In this document: one piece after another, positions 8,945 to 17,138 of the stretch
Numbering within the stretch: the first letter of the stretch is position 1
Layout: each line of letters begins with the position of its first letter
NCBI RefSeq assembly: GCF_036226405.1
Contig: NZ_CP108464.1
Location: 3,410,001-3,474,000, forward strand
Origin: Streptomyces sp. NBC_01260
GTDB lineage: Bacteria > Actinomycetota > Actinomycetes > Streptomycetales > Streptomycetaceae
DNA length: 64,000 nt
Direction of reading: 5' to 3'
Position numbers and translations under genes: made by a program
Notes under the pieces: model-generated
Seen by the model: only the letters and a program-made list of their open reading frames with translations
Databases searched by the model: none
Told to the model about the DNA's origin: nothing

Positions 8945-9368
8945 CCGCCGCGGTGTGCACACCCCAGGCCGCCGCCGCGCCCACCGCGTACCAGAGCAGA
9001 TCGGGTGCGTTGAACGTCGAGCCCAGCACCAGCCGCGCCACCGCGCTGTGCCGGGACAGCTCCGCGGGCACCCCGGTCAGCTGGAGCAGTTCGACCGCCC
9101 AGCTGAGCACCAGCCCCGTGCCGGCCACGGTGAACGGCCGGGCGCGGGGTGCGCACAGCGCGACGAGGGCACAGACCAGGACCGTGTAGAGCGCGTCCCC
9201 GGCGTACTTGGCGAGAGCGCCGTCCGCGACGGTACGGACGCCGAGCCCGGCCGCGACCGTCACCACGGCCGCCCCCGCCGCCACGGCCCGTGCTCCCGTC
9301 GCGCCGTGCGCACCCCGTACCTTCACCCGGTCCGCCCCCGCCGCCGTTCCCGCACCCCGTGCCCTCAC
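8901..9368 (-). CDS. DUF2809-like membrane protein
   Basis: A 155-residue, Ala/Val-rich protein with about four hydrophobic segments. The segment LSWAVELLQLTGVPAELSRHSAVARLVLGSTFNAPDLLWYAVGA is characteristic of DUF2809 (VanZ-like) proteins. The GTG start overlaps the stop of the upstream MFS gene as GTGA, so the two are translationally coupled. Confidence 0.75.
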   Translation of the reverse strand: MRARGAGTAAGADRVKVRGAHGATGARAVAAGAAVVTVAAGLGVRTVADGALAKYAGDALYTVLVCALVALCAPRARPFTVAGTGLVLSWAVELLQLTGVPAELSRHSAVARLVLGSTFNAPDLLWYAVGAAAAWGVHTAAVTSRAPGPRTCASR

Positions 9369-10672
9369 CCGATCCGCTCCAGTCGGCGGATCGGCCGGGC
9401 CGCCAGCAGCACGCCCACCGCCAGCATATTGATCACCGCACCGGCCAGCAGCACCTCCGGTGCGCCCACCCGGTCCGCGACCGGTCCCGCCAGTGCCCGG
9501 CCCGCCGCCAGCATCAGCAGCGATCCGGCCACGTCATACGCGTGCAGCCGGTTCAGCGCCTCCGGCGGCACGTGTGTCTGGACGGTCGTCGACCACATCA
9601 CCAGCCAGAACGCGAACGCCGAGCCCGCGATGAACTGACCGGCGCCCAGCGCGAACACGGGCAGCCCGAGCCCCAGCACCAACAGGTTCACGCACACCCC
9701 GGTCAGCGCCACGGCGCCCGCCGCCAGCGGGCGGCGCGGCCGCAGCCGCAGGGCGAGCAGGCCGCCGACGACACTGCCCGCGCCGTTCACCGCCATCATC
9801 GCGCCGTACGTCCCCGAGCCGTGCGCCTCGGTGACCTCGACGGCGGTCAGCGGAAGCATCGGACCGAGCACGCTGAAGCCGTACACCGTCCAGATCGCGA
9901 TCACCCCCCACAGCCAGCTGCGCGCCCGGAACTCGTGCCACCCATCGACCAGTTCGGCGACGAACGTGCCGCGCACCGCCTCGTCCGACGGTGCCGGGGC
10001 CAGCCGCAGCAGGAAGAGGCAGATGCCGGAGACCAGGAACGTCGAGGCGTTCGCCGCGTAGACCGCGCCGGCGCTCGCCAGCCCGACGAGCACGCCCGCG
10101 AACGCCGGACCCGCCATGGTCATCAGCGCCTCGGAGACGCGGAGCACCGCATTGCCGCGCTGCACGTCCCTGGCCACCCGCGGCACGGTCGAGGCGACCC
10201 CCGGCTGGAAGAGCGCCGCCCCCACGCCGGCCACCGCGCTCAGCGAGTACACCGCCCACAGCGGCGGGTTGCCGACCGCGAAGGAGACCGCGAGCGCCGA
10301 GGCGCCGATCAGCCGCAGCGCGTCGGCGATGATCATCATCCGGCGCGGGGTGAACCGGTCCGCCAGCACGCCGCCGAAGAGCACGAACAGCGCCAGCGGC
10401 CCCATCCAGGCCGCCAGCGCGTACCCCACCGAGGAGTGCGGGCGCCCCGCCCCCAGCAGGCCCGCGGTGAGCGCCACCGGGATCATCCCGTCGCCGAAGA
10501 GCGCCGCGGTGCGGGCGACGAAGAAGAGCCGGAAGTTGCGGGTCCAGAGCCGGTCGGGCCCGAGGGGCAGGGACGGCAGGGGGGACAACGGGAGCAAGGT
10601 GGGCGAATCGCGCAAAGCGCTCTCGCTGTCCACGGCGGGAATGCATGCACGGTCTGCTGACTTTTCCTTCAC
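9365..10672 (-). CDS. MFS transporter (multidrug/macrolide efflux-like)
   Basis: About 435 residues with an NFRLFFVARTAALFGDGMIPVALTAGLLG-type first helix, a DRFTPRRM loop and twelve predicted helices, resembling the MFS_3/enterobactin-exporter or macrolide-efflux group. The frame is open up to 10795, overlapping the divergent AraC gene, so the start must be internal. GTG 10672 is used; GTG 10636 is possible. It shares the intergenic region, and a TGGTCTATACCA palindrome, with the AraC-type gene, so that pair may be co-regulated. Confidence 0.78.
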   Translation of the reverse strand: MKEKSADRACIPAVDSESALRDSPTLLPLSPLPSLPLGPDRLWTRNFRLFFVARTAALFGDGMIPVALTAGLLGAGRPHSSVGYALAAWMGPLALFVLFGGVLADRFTPRRMMIIADALRLIGASALAVSFAVGNPPLWAVYSLSAVAGVGAALFQPGVASTVPRVARDVQRGNAVLRVSEALMTMAGPAFAGVLVGLASAGAVYAANASTFLVSGICLFLLRLAPAPSDEAVRGTFVAELVDGWHEFRARSWLWGVIAIWTVYGFSVLGPMLPLTAVEVTEAHGSGTYGAMMAVNGAGSVVGGLLALRLRPRRPLAAGAVALTGVCVNLLVLGLGLPVFALGAGQFIAGSAFAFWLVMWSTTVQTHVPPEALNRLHAYDVAGSLLMLAAGRALAGPVADRVGAPEVLLAGAVINMLAVGVLLAARPIRRLERIG

Positions 10673-10694
10673 ACCGATGACATGTATCAGCTTA

Positions 10695-10706
10695 TGGTCT
10701 ATACCA
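10695..10706. promoter_or_regulatory. GntR/DasR-like operator TGGTCTATACCA
   Basis: A 12-bp palindrome differing by one base from the TGGTCTAGACCA core of DasR (dre) sites. It lies in the promoter region between the divergent MFS and GATase1-AraC genes, 24 bp upstream of the latter's GTG. Other HutC-subfamily GntR regulators use similar sites. Confidence 0.5.
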
Positions 10707-10729
10707 GCTAGTGGTGAAGGGAGTCCGCC

Positions 10730-11722
10730 GTGCCACACCGAGTCGTCGTCCTCGCCCTCGATGGGCTGCTGCCCTTCGAACTGGGCATCCCCCAAAGGAT
10801 ATTCGGCCGTTCACTCGGATCCGAGCCGCTCAACCGGGGCCGCAAACTCTACGAAGTCGTGACCTGTTCGATCCGCCCGCCCGGCCGGGTCCGCACCGAC
10901 GCGGACTTCACGATCACCGTCGAACACGGTCCGGAGGCCCTCGCCACCGCCGACACGGTGGTGATCCCCGCCAGCTACGAACTCGGCCCCGTCTACACCG
11001 AGGGACGGCTGACCGACGAACTCGCGGCCGCGTTCACCTACATCAGGCCCGGCACCCGGATGGTCTCCATCTGCACCGGTGGCTACGTCCTCGCCGCAGC
11101 CGGATACCTCGACGGCCGCCCCGCCACCACCCACTGGTCCTCCGCCGACCACTTCCAGAAGCTGTTCCCGGCGGTCCGGGTCGACCCCGACGTCCTGTTC
11201 ATCGACGACGGGGACGTCCTGACCTCCGCCGGGGTCGCCGCCGGGATCGACCTCTGCCTGCACATCGTGCGCCGCGACCACGGCACCGCCGTCGCCAACG
11301 ACGTCGCCCGGCGCACCGTCGTACCGCCGCACCGCGACGGCGGCCAGGCGCAGTACATCCAGCGCCCGGTCCCCGATGCCCAGATCGCCGGCACGACAGC
11401 CGCACGGGCCTGGGCGCTCGGACGGCTGGAACGGCCGATCCTGCTGCGCGACATGGCGCAACAGGAGTCGATGAGCGTACGGACGTTCACCCGCCGGTTC
11501 CGTGAGGAGGTCGGGATCAGCCCCGTCCAGTGGCTGACCCAGCAGCGGGTGGAACGAGCGCGTCAGCTGCTGGAGTCCACCGACCTGTCGATCGACCAGG
11601 TCGCCCGCGACGCCGGCTTCGGCACGCCCACCTCACTGCGGCAGCATCTCCAGGCGGCGCTGGGGGTGTCACCGACGATGTACCGCCGGACGTTCCGCGC
11701 GACGGTGGGAGACCGCTGCTAG
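10730..11722 (+). CDS. GATase1-like/AraC transcriptional regulator (FtrA/GlxA type)
   Basis: A 330-residue regulator. The N-terminal DJ-1/PfpI-like domain (about 1-190) contains VVVLALDGLLPFELG and the nucleophile-elbow-like SICTGGYVLAAAG with a Cys. The C-terminal AraC domain (about 225-325) has two helix-turn-helices: RDMAQQESMSVRTFTRRFREEVG and VARDAGFGTPTSLRQHLQAALGVSP. GAAGGGAG precedes the GTG start. Probably regulates the divergent MFS/DUF2809 pair or itself. Confidence 0.88.
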   Translation: MPHRVVVLALDGLLPFELGIPQRIFGRSLGSEPLNRGRKLYEVVTCSIRPPGRVRTDADFTITVEHGPEALATADTVVIPASYELGPVYTEGRLTDELAAAFTYIRPGTRMVSICTGGYVLAAAGYLDGRPATTHWSSADHFQKLFPAVRVDPDVLFIDDGDVLTSAGVAAGIDLCLHIVRRDHGTAVANDVARRTVVPPHRDGGQAQYIQRPVPDAQIAGTTAARAWALGRLERPILLRDMAQQESMSVRTFTRRFREEVGISPVQWLTQQRVERARQLLESTDLSIDQVARDAGFGTPTSLRQHLQAALGVSPTMYRRTFRATVGDRC

Positions 11723-11759
11723 CGACGTCCCCCCTGGATCCGGCCAGAACGTGCAGGTT

Positions 11760-11790
11760 CGAAGGGCCGACGATCGCCGTCGGCCCTTCG
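11760..11790. terminator. Bidirectional terminator hairpin
   Basis: A 13-bp perfect stem (11760-11772 with 11778-11790) and 5-nt loop, between the convergent AraC-type and Asp23 genes. Confidence 0.85.
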
Positions 11791-11795
11791 GCGCG

Positions 11796-12251
11796 TCACT
11801 GGACGCGGGGCTTCTTCTGTCCGCTGTCCGATTCGTCGTCGTCGTCGGATCCCGGGACATGGACGTCCAGCACGTTGATGTTGATCTCGACGACTTCCAG
11901 GCCCGTCATCGTCTCGACCGCGTCCGTCACGTGAGTGCGGATGTTCTTCGCGGCCTCCAGGATGGGGATGCCGTACTCCACGACGATGTCGACGTCGACG
12001 GCTGCCTGCTTCTCACCCACCTCCACCTTGACCCCGCGGCCGGGATCGTTGGAGCGGGACACCTTGTCCTTGACCGCCCCCAGCGCTCGCGAGGCGCCCC
12101 GGCCCACGGAGTGGATGCCGTCGGTCTCACGTACGGCTATACCCGCGATCGTCGAGACCACGGTGTCTGCGATGGTGGTCGTCCCACGGGTTCCCCCGTC
12201 TGAATTTCCCGTTCCCAGTGCGGTACCGCCGAGAGTGTCGTTCGTCGCCAT
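11796..12251 (-). CDS. Asp23/Gls24 family envelope stress protein
   Basis: A 151-residue protein. The Asp23 core is clear: TIADTVVSTIAGIAVRETDGIHSVG, then VDVDIVVEYGIPILEAAKNIRTHVTDAVETMTGLEVVEININVLDVHV. The C-terminus is acidic, then basic. GAGG sits 6 nt before the ATG at 12251. Such proteins are associated with envelope and alkaline stress in Gram-positives. It follows gvpK on the same strand after 136 bp, so read-through from the gas-vesicle operon is possible, and fits the stress-type genes flanking that operon. Confidence 0.87.
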   Translation of the reverse strand: MATNDTLGGTALGTGNSDGGTRGTTTIADTVVSTIAGIAVRETDGIHSVGRGASRALGAVKDKVSRSNDPGRGVKVEVGEKQAAVDVDIVVEYGIPILEAAKNIRTHVTDAVETMTGLEVVEININVLDVHVPGSDDDDESDSGQKKPRVQ

Positions 12252-12387
12252 GAGTGCCTCACACAGAGTTCCTACGTGAGGGGGCAGATCGGGGACGGCG
12301 GACGAATTCCGCTGCCCTGTGCCCCTCATTCCACTGTGCTCCGGAACCCCGCTGTCCGCCATTCGGCTGACGGTCGGCGGATCTCCG

Positions 12388-12666
12388 TCAGTCCCGGGGC
12401 AACAGCGTGCCGAGCGGGCCCAGGTCGAGGTTGAGGTCCTCCGGACGCACACCGTGCTGCTCGCACAGCTCTGTCATGCGCTGGTCGAGCAGCATGAGCG
12501 TGGTGCCGATCTCGTCCGTCTGCTCGTCGCTGAGGTCCCCCTGCTCGATGCGGCGAATCGCCTGGCGCTCCATCAGCTGACGCAGTAGCTCGACCACGGT
12601 GAGGACCAGGGTGACGAGGTCGCGCCCCATCTTCTCCGAGTCCAGGTCGACGCGTGAAGTCGTCAC
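12388..12666 (-). CDS. gvpK: Gas vesicle protein K
   Basis: A 92-residue GvpK: LDSEKMGRDLVTLVLTVVELLRQLMERQAIRRIEQGDLSDEQTDEIGTTLMLLDQRM is the family signature. GvpK is a structural or assembly accessory of gas vesicles. Its ATG overlaps the end of gvpS by 4 bp. It is the last gene of the canonical streptomycete order. Confidence 0.93.
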   Translation of the reverse strand: MTTSRVDLDSEKMGRDLVTLVLTVVELLRQLMERQAIRRIEQGDLSDEQTDEIGTTLMLLDQRMTELCEQHGVRPEDLNLDLGPLGTLLPRD

Positions 12667-12890
12667 AACGGCCCTCCGTCCGCCCAGGGGGCGGGCACGC
12701 GTTCATTGACCGACGACAGCAGGGCGTGCAACGACACCCGTACCAGCGGGACATCGGCGATCGCGATGACCAGATCCCCGCTGACGACCACCCCGGTCGC
12801 CAGGACACGGTCCAGGAGGTCGACCAGCGGTACGCCGATGGGGCCGCAGAGAGGGCCGGGGTTGTCCCACGGAACGATGTCGCGCGCCAC
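12663..12890 (-). CDS. gvpS: Gas vesicle protein GvpS (GvpA-like)
   Basis: A 75-residue member of the GvpA/J/M family: VPLVDLLDRVLATGVVVSGDLVIAIADVPLVRVSLHALLSSV aligns with the GvpA helix-strand-strand-helix core. It starts 4 bp after gvpL and overlaps gvpK by 4 bp. The name gvpS follows its position in the streptomycete cluster order. Confidence 0.88.
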   Translation of the reverse strand: MARDIVPWDNPGPLCGPIGVPLVDLLDRVLATGVVVSGDLVIAIADVPLVRVSLHALLSSVNERVPAPWADGGPL

Positions 12891-12893
12891 GGC

Positions 12894-13712
12894 TCACACC
12901 TCGCCGACGAAGGAGTAGGGGACCCAGGGGCCGGACAGCTCGATCTGCGCACCGGTCCGTTCGCGCAGGGCCTCCGCGAGCAGGGCCAGTTCCGCCGCCC
13001 GGTGCTCGGCCACCAGGTAGGTGGCGTTGAGGACCTGGACGCGGTGGTCGTCCCCGGCTGCCGCCGGGCCGTGCGTCCGGAGCCGCCGGGAGGCGGTGGC
13101 GACGCGGTTCATGTCCGCGTCCACAGCTTCGGCGACGCGCAGCGAGTCCTCCTGGCGCTGCTCGCGCCGGGCCTGCAGGTTCCTCTTGCGGTCGAGGTAG
13201 GCCCGGCCCGCTCCCGGAGCCGGACGGGACGGGCCCGCGGCTGCCTTCGGCTCCTCCGCCGGGCTGCTGTCGCGCTTCTGGGGGACGTGGGCCGCGTACA
13301 CCTTCACTCCCCATTCGGCATGCCGCGCGATGCGCTTCAGCGCGGTGTGAAAGCGGGCCGACTCCTTGGTCAGCGCGAGCCTGGCGCTGTCCTCCCCGTG
13401 GTACAGCGTGGCCAGGGGCAGGGGAACGGTCGGCGCGTGGGCGGCCACCGCCGACACGACCTCGTGGTGGGCGCGGGCGTACCGTTCGAGTTCCGGCTCG
13501 TCCGCCAGACGTTCCTGCCAGGCCTCGTCCGTGAACTCAGCCGCTCGAACGGTCTGCACGATCGCCGTCAGGGCTCCGAACGACAGAGGACGTACGGGTG
13601 TCTCGCGCGTGACTCCGGGCACTCCGTCAAGAGGCAGCCGGTCCTCGGTCCGGCAGACCGCGTACACGTACATGGCATTCGCATCCGAAGCCCGGGGGCT
13701 GCGCTCCGTCAT
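12894..13712 (-). CDS. gvpL: Gas vesicle protein GvpL/GvpF family
   Basis: A 272-residue GvpF/L protein. The N-terminal MYVYAVCRTEDRL strand, the LPLATLYHGEDSARLAL segment and the C-terminal YLVAEHRAAELALLAEALRERTGAQIELSGPWVPYSFV are diagnostic. The middle (about 125-165) is an Ala/Pro/Lys-rich linker then a Lys/Arg/Gln-rich helix. GvpF/L proteins interact with GvpA and act early in vesicle nucleation. Confidence 0.92.
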   Translation of the reverse strand: MTERSPRASDANAMYVYAVCRTEDRLPLDGVPGVTRETPVRPLSFGALTAIVQTVRAAEFTDEAWQERLADEPELERYARAHHEVVSAVAAHAPTVPLPLATLYHGEDSARLALTKESARFHTALKRIARHAEWGVKVYAAHVPQKRDSSPAEEPKAAAGPSRPAPGAGRAYLDRKRNLQARREQRQEDSLRVAEAVDADMNRVATASRRLRTHGPAAAGDDHRVQVLNATYLVAEHRAAELALLAEALRERTGAQIELSGPWVPYSFVGEV

Positions 13713-13733
13713 GTGCCTCTGTTCTCCCTCGGA

Positions 13734-14072
13734 TCACTTCTCGGACGCGGACATGTCTTCGGACTTGGACTCAAGCGCGTCCAGGCGTGCGCGCAGTTCA
13801 CGGTTCTCGTCCTCCAGGGCGTTCCGTGCCGCGTGGGAGCTGAGCGCCGGATCGGTCTCCCACCAGTCGATGCCGGCCTTCTTCGCGGTATCAACAGAAG
13901 CCACGAAGAGGCGCAGTCTGATCGTGAGCAACTCGATGTCGAGGAGGTCGATCTTGATGTCTCCGGCGATCACGATGCCCTTGTCGAGGACGCGCTCAAG
14001 GATGTCGGCGAGATTCGTGGTCTGCGGCCCGGAGGCAGGGTAGCCACCCTGCCTGAAGTCGAGATCAGTCAC
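13734..14072 (-). CDS. gvpJ: Gas vesicle protein GvpJ
   Basis: A 112-residue GvpA-family protein with the core LADILERVLDKGIVIAGDIKIDLLDIELLTIRLRLFVASVDTAKKAGIDWW. The C-terminal third is a charged probable coiled coil (EDENRELRARLDALESKSED). GTG start overlaps the end of the upstream SRPBCC gene by 8 bp. GvpJ is a minor vesicle protein thought to contribute to tips or nucleation. Confidence 0.92.
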   Translation of the reverse strand: MTDLDFRQGGYPASGPQTTNLADILERVLDKGIVIAGDIKIDLLDIELLTIRLRLFVASVDTAKKAGIDWWETDPALSSHAARNALEDENRELRARLDALESKSEDMSASEK

Positions 14073-15192
14073 GACGAGCCTTTCGCGATGGCCGTTTGCC
14101 GCGGGCAGCCCGCTTCCGGGGAGGCGCGGCTTCCTCTTCTTCTTCCTCCTCCTCCGGTTCTTCCTGCTCTTCTTCTTCCTCTTCCTCTTCCTCCTCCGGT
14201 TCTTCCTCCTCCTCGTCCTCGTCGTCGTCTACCGGTTCCTCGTCGTCGTCGTAGTCCTCGTCCTCGTAGTCCTCGTCCTCGTCGTCCCCCTCCTCGCCGC
14301 CCTCCTCGTCCTCGTCCTCGTCCTCATAGCCGTCCTCGTCCTCGTTCTGGTTCTCCTCCTCTTCCATGGCGTCCTCGTGGGTCACCACGACCTCTCCGTC
14401 GCGGATCTCGCCGCGCCACCCCTCGGGCTCCTCCTCGGTGAGGGTGACGTAGCGCTGGAAGTGCTTGAAGTCCAGTCGCATACGGCGCCCCTGAGCGCGC
14501 CAGAGGTTGCCCGTCTTCTCGAAGAACCCGGACGGGTAGTACTCGACGACCAGGACGATGCGGGTGAGGCTCGGGGCCAGTTCGTGGAAGCTCACGGCGC
14601 CGCGCGTGGTGCCCTTCGCCCCCTCGGACGTCCAGACGATCCGTTCGTCGGGCACCTGTTCCTGAACGGTCGCCTTGAAGCTGCGCGAGGAGGGCCCGAC
14701 CTTGACCTTCCAGTCGCTGGTCATCTCATCGCCCATCGAGACGTCACGCACGCCCTTGGCGAAGCTGCTGAACTGGTCGTACTGAGTCCAGTAGTCGTAA
14801 GCCGTACGCAGGGGCACGCCCACATCGAGCACCTCGATGATGTTCATGACCTTGCTGCCACTCGGCTTGCGCTTGCCCTTTCCTCCGCCGAAGGCCTCCT
14901 TGGCCTTGTCCACGACGTTGTCCTTGACACCCTTCGCCTTCTCCGAGACGAACGCCTTCACCGGCGAATCGCCCTTGAGGATGCGCGAACCCATCGCGGG
15001 AAGTTCTCCGCCGTTCTCGGCGACGTCGGTCAGCCGGCCCGTGACATCGGTCAGCTTCTCGCCCGCCTTCTCGGAGAGCTTGTCCACCTGGGCGCTGAGG
15101 AAGTTGGACAGCTCGCCACGGAGCCTGCCCATTCCCGTCTCTTCTTCCTCGCCCTCGTCTGCCTCGGGCTCCTTGTTCTCCGTCTTGGCCAT
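14065..15192 (-). CDS. gvpZ: SRPBCC-domain gas vesicle operon protein (GvpZ-like) with polyampholyte tail
   Basis: 375 residues in four parts: an amphipathic helical N-terminus (about 20-110, LSNFLSAQVDKLSEKAGEKL), a START/polyketide-cyclase-like SRPBCC fold (about 112-265, VMNIIEVLDVGVPLRTAYDYWTQYDQFSSFAKGVRDV), a very acidic Glu/Asp run (about 275-355), and a short basic end (RKRAARGKRPSRKARRD). The fifth-sixth position after gvpG and before gvpJ matches the streptomycete gvpOAFGYZJLSK order. SRPBCC proteins bind hydrophobic ligands; the role in vesicle assembly is unknown. The acid-then-base tail is shared with the upstream gene and with GvpA here. Confidence 0.85.
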   Translation of the reverse strand: MAKTENKEPEADEGEEEETGMGRLRGELSNFLSAQVDKLSEKAGEKLTDVTGRLTDVAENGGELPAMGSRILKGDSPVKAFVSEKAKGVKDNVVDKAKEAFGGGKGKRKPSGSKVMNIIEVLDVGVPLRTAYDYWTQYDQFSSFAKGVRDVSMGDEMTSDWKVKVGPSSRSFKATVQEQVPDERIVWTSEGAKGTTRGAVSFHELAPSLTRIVLVVEYYPSGFFEKTGNLWRAQGRRMRLDFKHFQRYVTLTEEEPEGWRGEIRDGEVVVTHEDAMEEEENQNEDEDGYEDEDEDEEGGEEGDDEDEDYEDEDYDDDEEPVDDDEDEEEEEPEEEEEEEEEEQEEPEEEEEEEEAAPPRKRAARGKRPSRKARRD

Positions 15193-15198
15193 GACGCG

Positions 15199-16119
15199 CT
15201 ACCTCCGGCCGCTTGAACGCTTGGATGCGGTGCGCTTGCCCGGCGATGTCTTCTTCGCGGCCGTCTTCTTCGCCGCCGTCTTCTTCGCAGCGGTCTTCTT
15301 GGCCGCGGTCTTCTTGGCCGGGGGTGCCTTCTTCGCCGCGGTCTTCTTGGCGGCCGTCTTCTTCGCAGCGGTCTTCTTGGCCGGGGCCTTCTTGGCCGGG
15401 GCGGACTTCTTCGCTGCGGTCTTCTTCGCGGGAGCCGCCTTCTTCGCCGCGCTCTTCTTCGCCGCGCTCTTCTTCGCCCCGGAGTCCTTGTCAGCACCAC
15501 TCCTGGCCGACCGGGACGGGGCCCGCCGGGAGGGCCGATGCCTCGGCTGCGGCTTCTCCGGCTCTTCCTCGGGCTCCTCTTCCTCCTCTTCCTCTTCCTC
15601 TTCCTCTTCCTCTTCCTCCTCACCCTCTTCCTCGTCTTCGCCCTCCTCGGGCTCCTCTTCCTCCTCTTCCTCGTCTTCCTCCTCTTCGCCTTCGGGCTCG
15701 TACTCTTCTTCGTCCTCGTACTCCGCGCCCTCGCCGTCCGGAGCCTCGTCGTACTCGTCCTCGTACTCGTCCTCGTACTCGTCCTCTTCGCCCTCGTCCT
15801 TCCGAGGTTCGATGAGACGGGCCGTGCGGTCGCTGATCGCATCGGCCAGCGAGCTCACGCCGCGGTTGGCCGCCGCGGTCATCGCCTTGCGCCCCGCGTC
15901 GAGGACCTCGCCCCTGAGCTGATTCTGCAGTTCCGCGAACTGGGGAACCTCTCCCAGCCGGCGCATGCCCTCCGCGGCGAGCTGACGGGGTTCCAGGCCG
16001 AACCGTCTGCCGGCCAGGTACGTCGCCACGGTCAGGGCAAGCCGCCCCTTCTTCGTCCGACCCAGCACATAGCCGCCCACTACTGCGGCGGCCAGGGTCA
16101 CCTTGGCCTGGTCATCCAT
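15199..16119 (-). CDS. gvpY: GvpY-like protein with poly-Glu run and histone-H1-like Lys/Ala tail
   Basis: 306 residues from the ATG at 16119. Residues 1-105 form a predicted helical domain with a weak membrane-like segment (AAAVVGGYVLG) and a region resembling an apolipoprotein-like helix. Residues 110-205 are almost pure Glu/Asp/Tyr with long Glu tracts. Residues 225-306 are tandem AAKKTAAKK-type repeats as in histone H1 or HupS tails. The DNA is therefore a triplet-rich microsatellite (roughly 15230-15480 and 15550-15800). Position matches gvpY. Function unknown; net-neutral polyampholyte architecture suggests binding to polyanions or condensate formation (inference). Confidence 0.82.
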   Translation of the reverse strand: MDDQAKVTLAAAVVGGYVLGRTKKGRLALTVATYLAGRRFGLEPRQLAAEGMRRLGEVPQFAELQNQLRGEVLDAGRKAMTAAANRGVSSLADAISDRTARLIEPRKDEGEEDEYEDEYEDEYDEAPDGEGAEYEDEEEYEPEGEEEEDEEEEEEEPEEGEDEEEGEEEEEEEEEEEEEEEEPEEEPEKPQPRHRPSRRAPSRSARSGADKDSGAKKSAAKKSAAKKAAPAKKTAAKKSAPAKKAPAKKTAAKKTAAKKTAAKKAPPAKKTAAKKTAAKKTAAKKTAAKKTSPGKRTASKRSSGRR

Positions 16120-16126
16120 GAGCACG

Positions 16127-16381
16127 TCACCTCTGATCCATCCGTGCCGGGCCGACCCGTGCGGCGTGCAGCCGGTCAAGCAACCGTTCCTCTTGCCGTT
16201 CGAATTCCTCCAGGGTGATGTCGCCGGTCTCGTATTCCTGGTTGAGAAGGGCCAGTTGGGTTCGCAGTACGGCTGGGTCGTGCAGCTCCCGCTCAGCGGC
16301 GTCGTTGAGCTTCTCCGCCACCCAGACCACGCCGCGCACAGGCGCGATGGGAAGCGTGAGCAAGCCGGTGATCAGCCCCAT
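16127..16381 (-). CDS. gvpG: Gas vesicle protein G
   Basis: An 84-residue GvpG: MGLITGLLTLPIAPVRGVVWVAEKL, then AVLRTQLALLNQEYETGDITLEEFERQEERLLDRL. The ATG at 16381 is set 1 bp after the gvpF stop; the open frame upstream is an antisense-composition artefact inside gvpF. GvpG is an assembly accessory protein. Confidence 0.92.
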   Translation of the reverse strand: MGLITGLLTLPIAPVRGVVWVAEKLNDAAERELHDPAVLRTQLALLNQEYETGDITLEEFERQEERLLDRLHAARVGPARMDQR

Positions 16382-16382
16382 G

Positions 16383-17138
16383 TCACACCCCGCCCACGAG
16401 CACGGAACGGGCCTCGGGCCCGACGAAGCTGTAGCAGGGCAGCGGACCGGCCAGGCGGAGCTCCACGTGGTCCCGGTGGGCGTCCGCGAAGTGCCGGGCG
16501 TTCGCCAGGAAGGCTTCACTGGCGCCGCGTTCGACGAGGAAGGACACGTTGAGCACGCAGCCCGGAACCTCAGGTCCTGCCGCGACGGCACGGGAGCCGG
16601 GGGTGAGTTCCCGCAGAACGCGCTGGCCGGCCGCTGTCGCCCTGCGGGCGAGCGCTGCGGCGACGGCTTCACCCAGCCGGAGACTGGCCTCGTAGCCGGG
16701 GCGCCTTCGCACCGCCTCGCGCAGCCGCCGTACGGTCTTGTCCTCGGCGACGAGAGCGGCCAGCGCGTTCTGCGCCGGAAGCGCTTTGACGTTGATCTCG
16801 AAGCGGCCGGACAACTGCTCCAGGGTGGCGGTGTGGTCGGCTTCGGCGCCGGCCAGTTGATGCAGGACGGTCTCTTCGTCCGGGGCGACCATGCCGAAGC
16901 GCATGGGCAGCACCGGCCCCTCGTCCGCCAGGCGCATCAGGAGTTCCTGGTGCGCCAGCAGGTCGCGGCGTCGCGCGCGCAATCCGGGCGCCGCATCGCT
17001 GACAACCGCGTCGAGCCCGCCCGTGGTGATGGTCCGCAGGACGGCGGGAGGGGACCCCACACCGCCGATGCCCTTCGGGAGCGCCGTGCCCGCGCGCATG
17101 ACGGCGTAGACGTAGACCCCGTCGGCTGCCATGGTCAT
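16383..17138 (-). CDS. gvpF: Gas vesicle protein GvpF/GvpL family
   Basis: A 251-residue GvpF/L protein: GVYVYAVMRAG at the start, VLPMRFGMVAPDEETVLHQL in the middle and LNVSFLVERGASEAFLANARHFADAHRDHVELRLAGPLPCYSFV at the end. The start codon overlaps the gvpA stop (ATGA). It is a second paralogue of GvpL encoded downstream, as in other streptomycetes. Confidence 0.93.
   Translation of the reverse strand: MTMAADGVYVYAVMRAGTALPKGIGGVGSPPAVLRTITTGGLDAVVSDAAPGLRARRRDLLAHQELLMRLADEGPVLPMRFGMVAPDEETVLHQLAGAEADHTATLEQLSGRFEINVKALPAQNALAALVAEDKTVRRLREAVRRRPGYEASLRLGEAVAAALARRATAAGQRVLRELTPGSRAVAAGPEVPGCVLNVSFLVERGASEAFLANARHFADAHRDHVELRLAGPLPCYSFVGPEARSVLVGGV

Noticed and set aside
12654..14441. 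595-codon rightward frame opposite gvpS-gvpZ
   Set aside because: Shadow of several gvp genes; the Pro/Leu/Arg-rich end is the complement of the poly-Glu tract.
15230..15810. Tandem repeats as a possible CRISPR array
   Set aside because: The repeats are in-frame Glu and Ala/Lys codon tracts without unique spacers.
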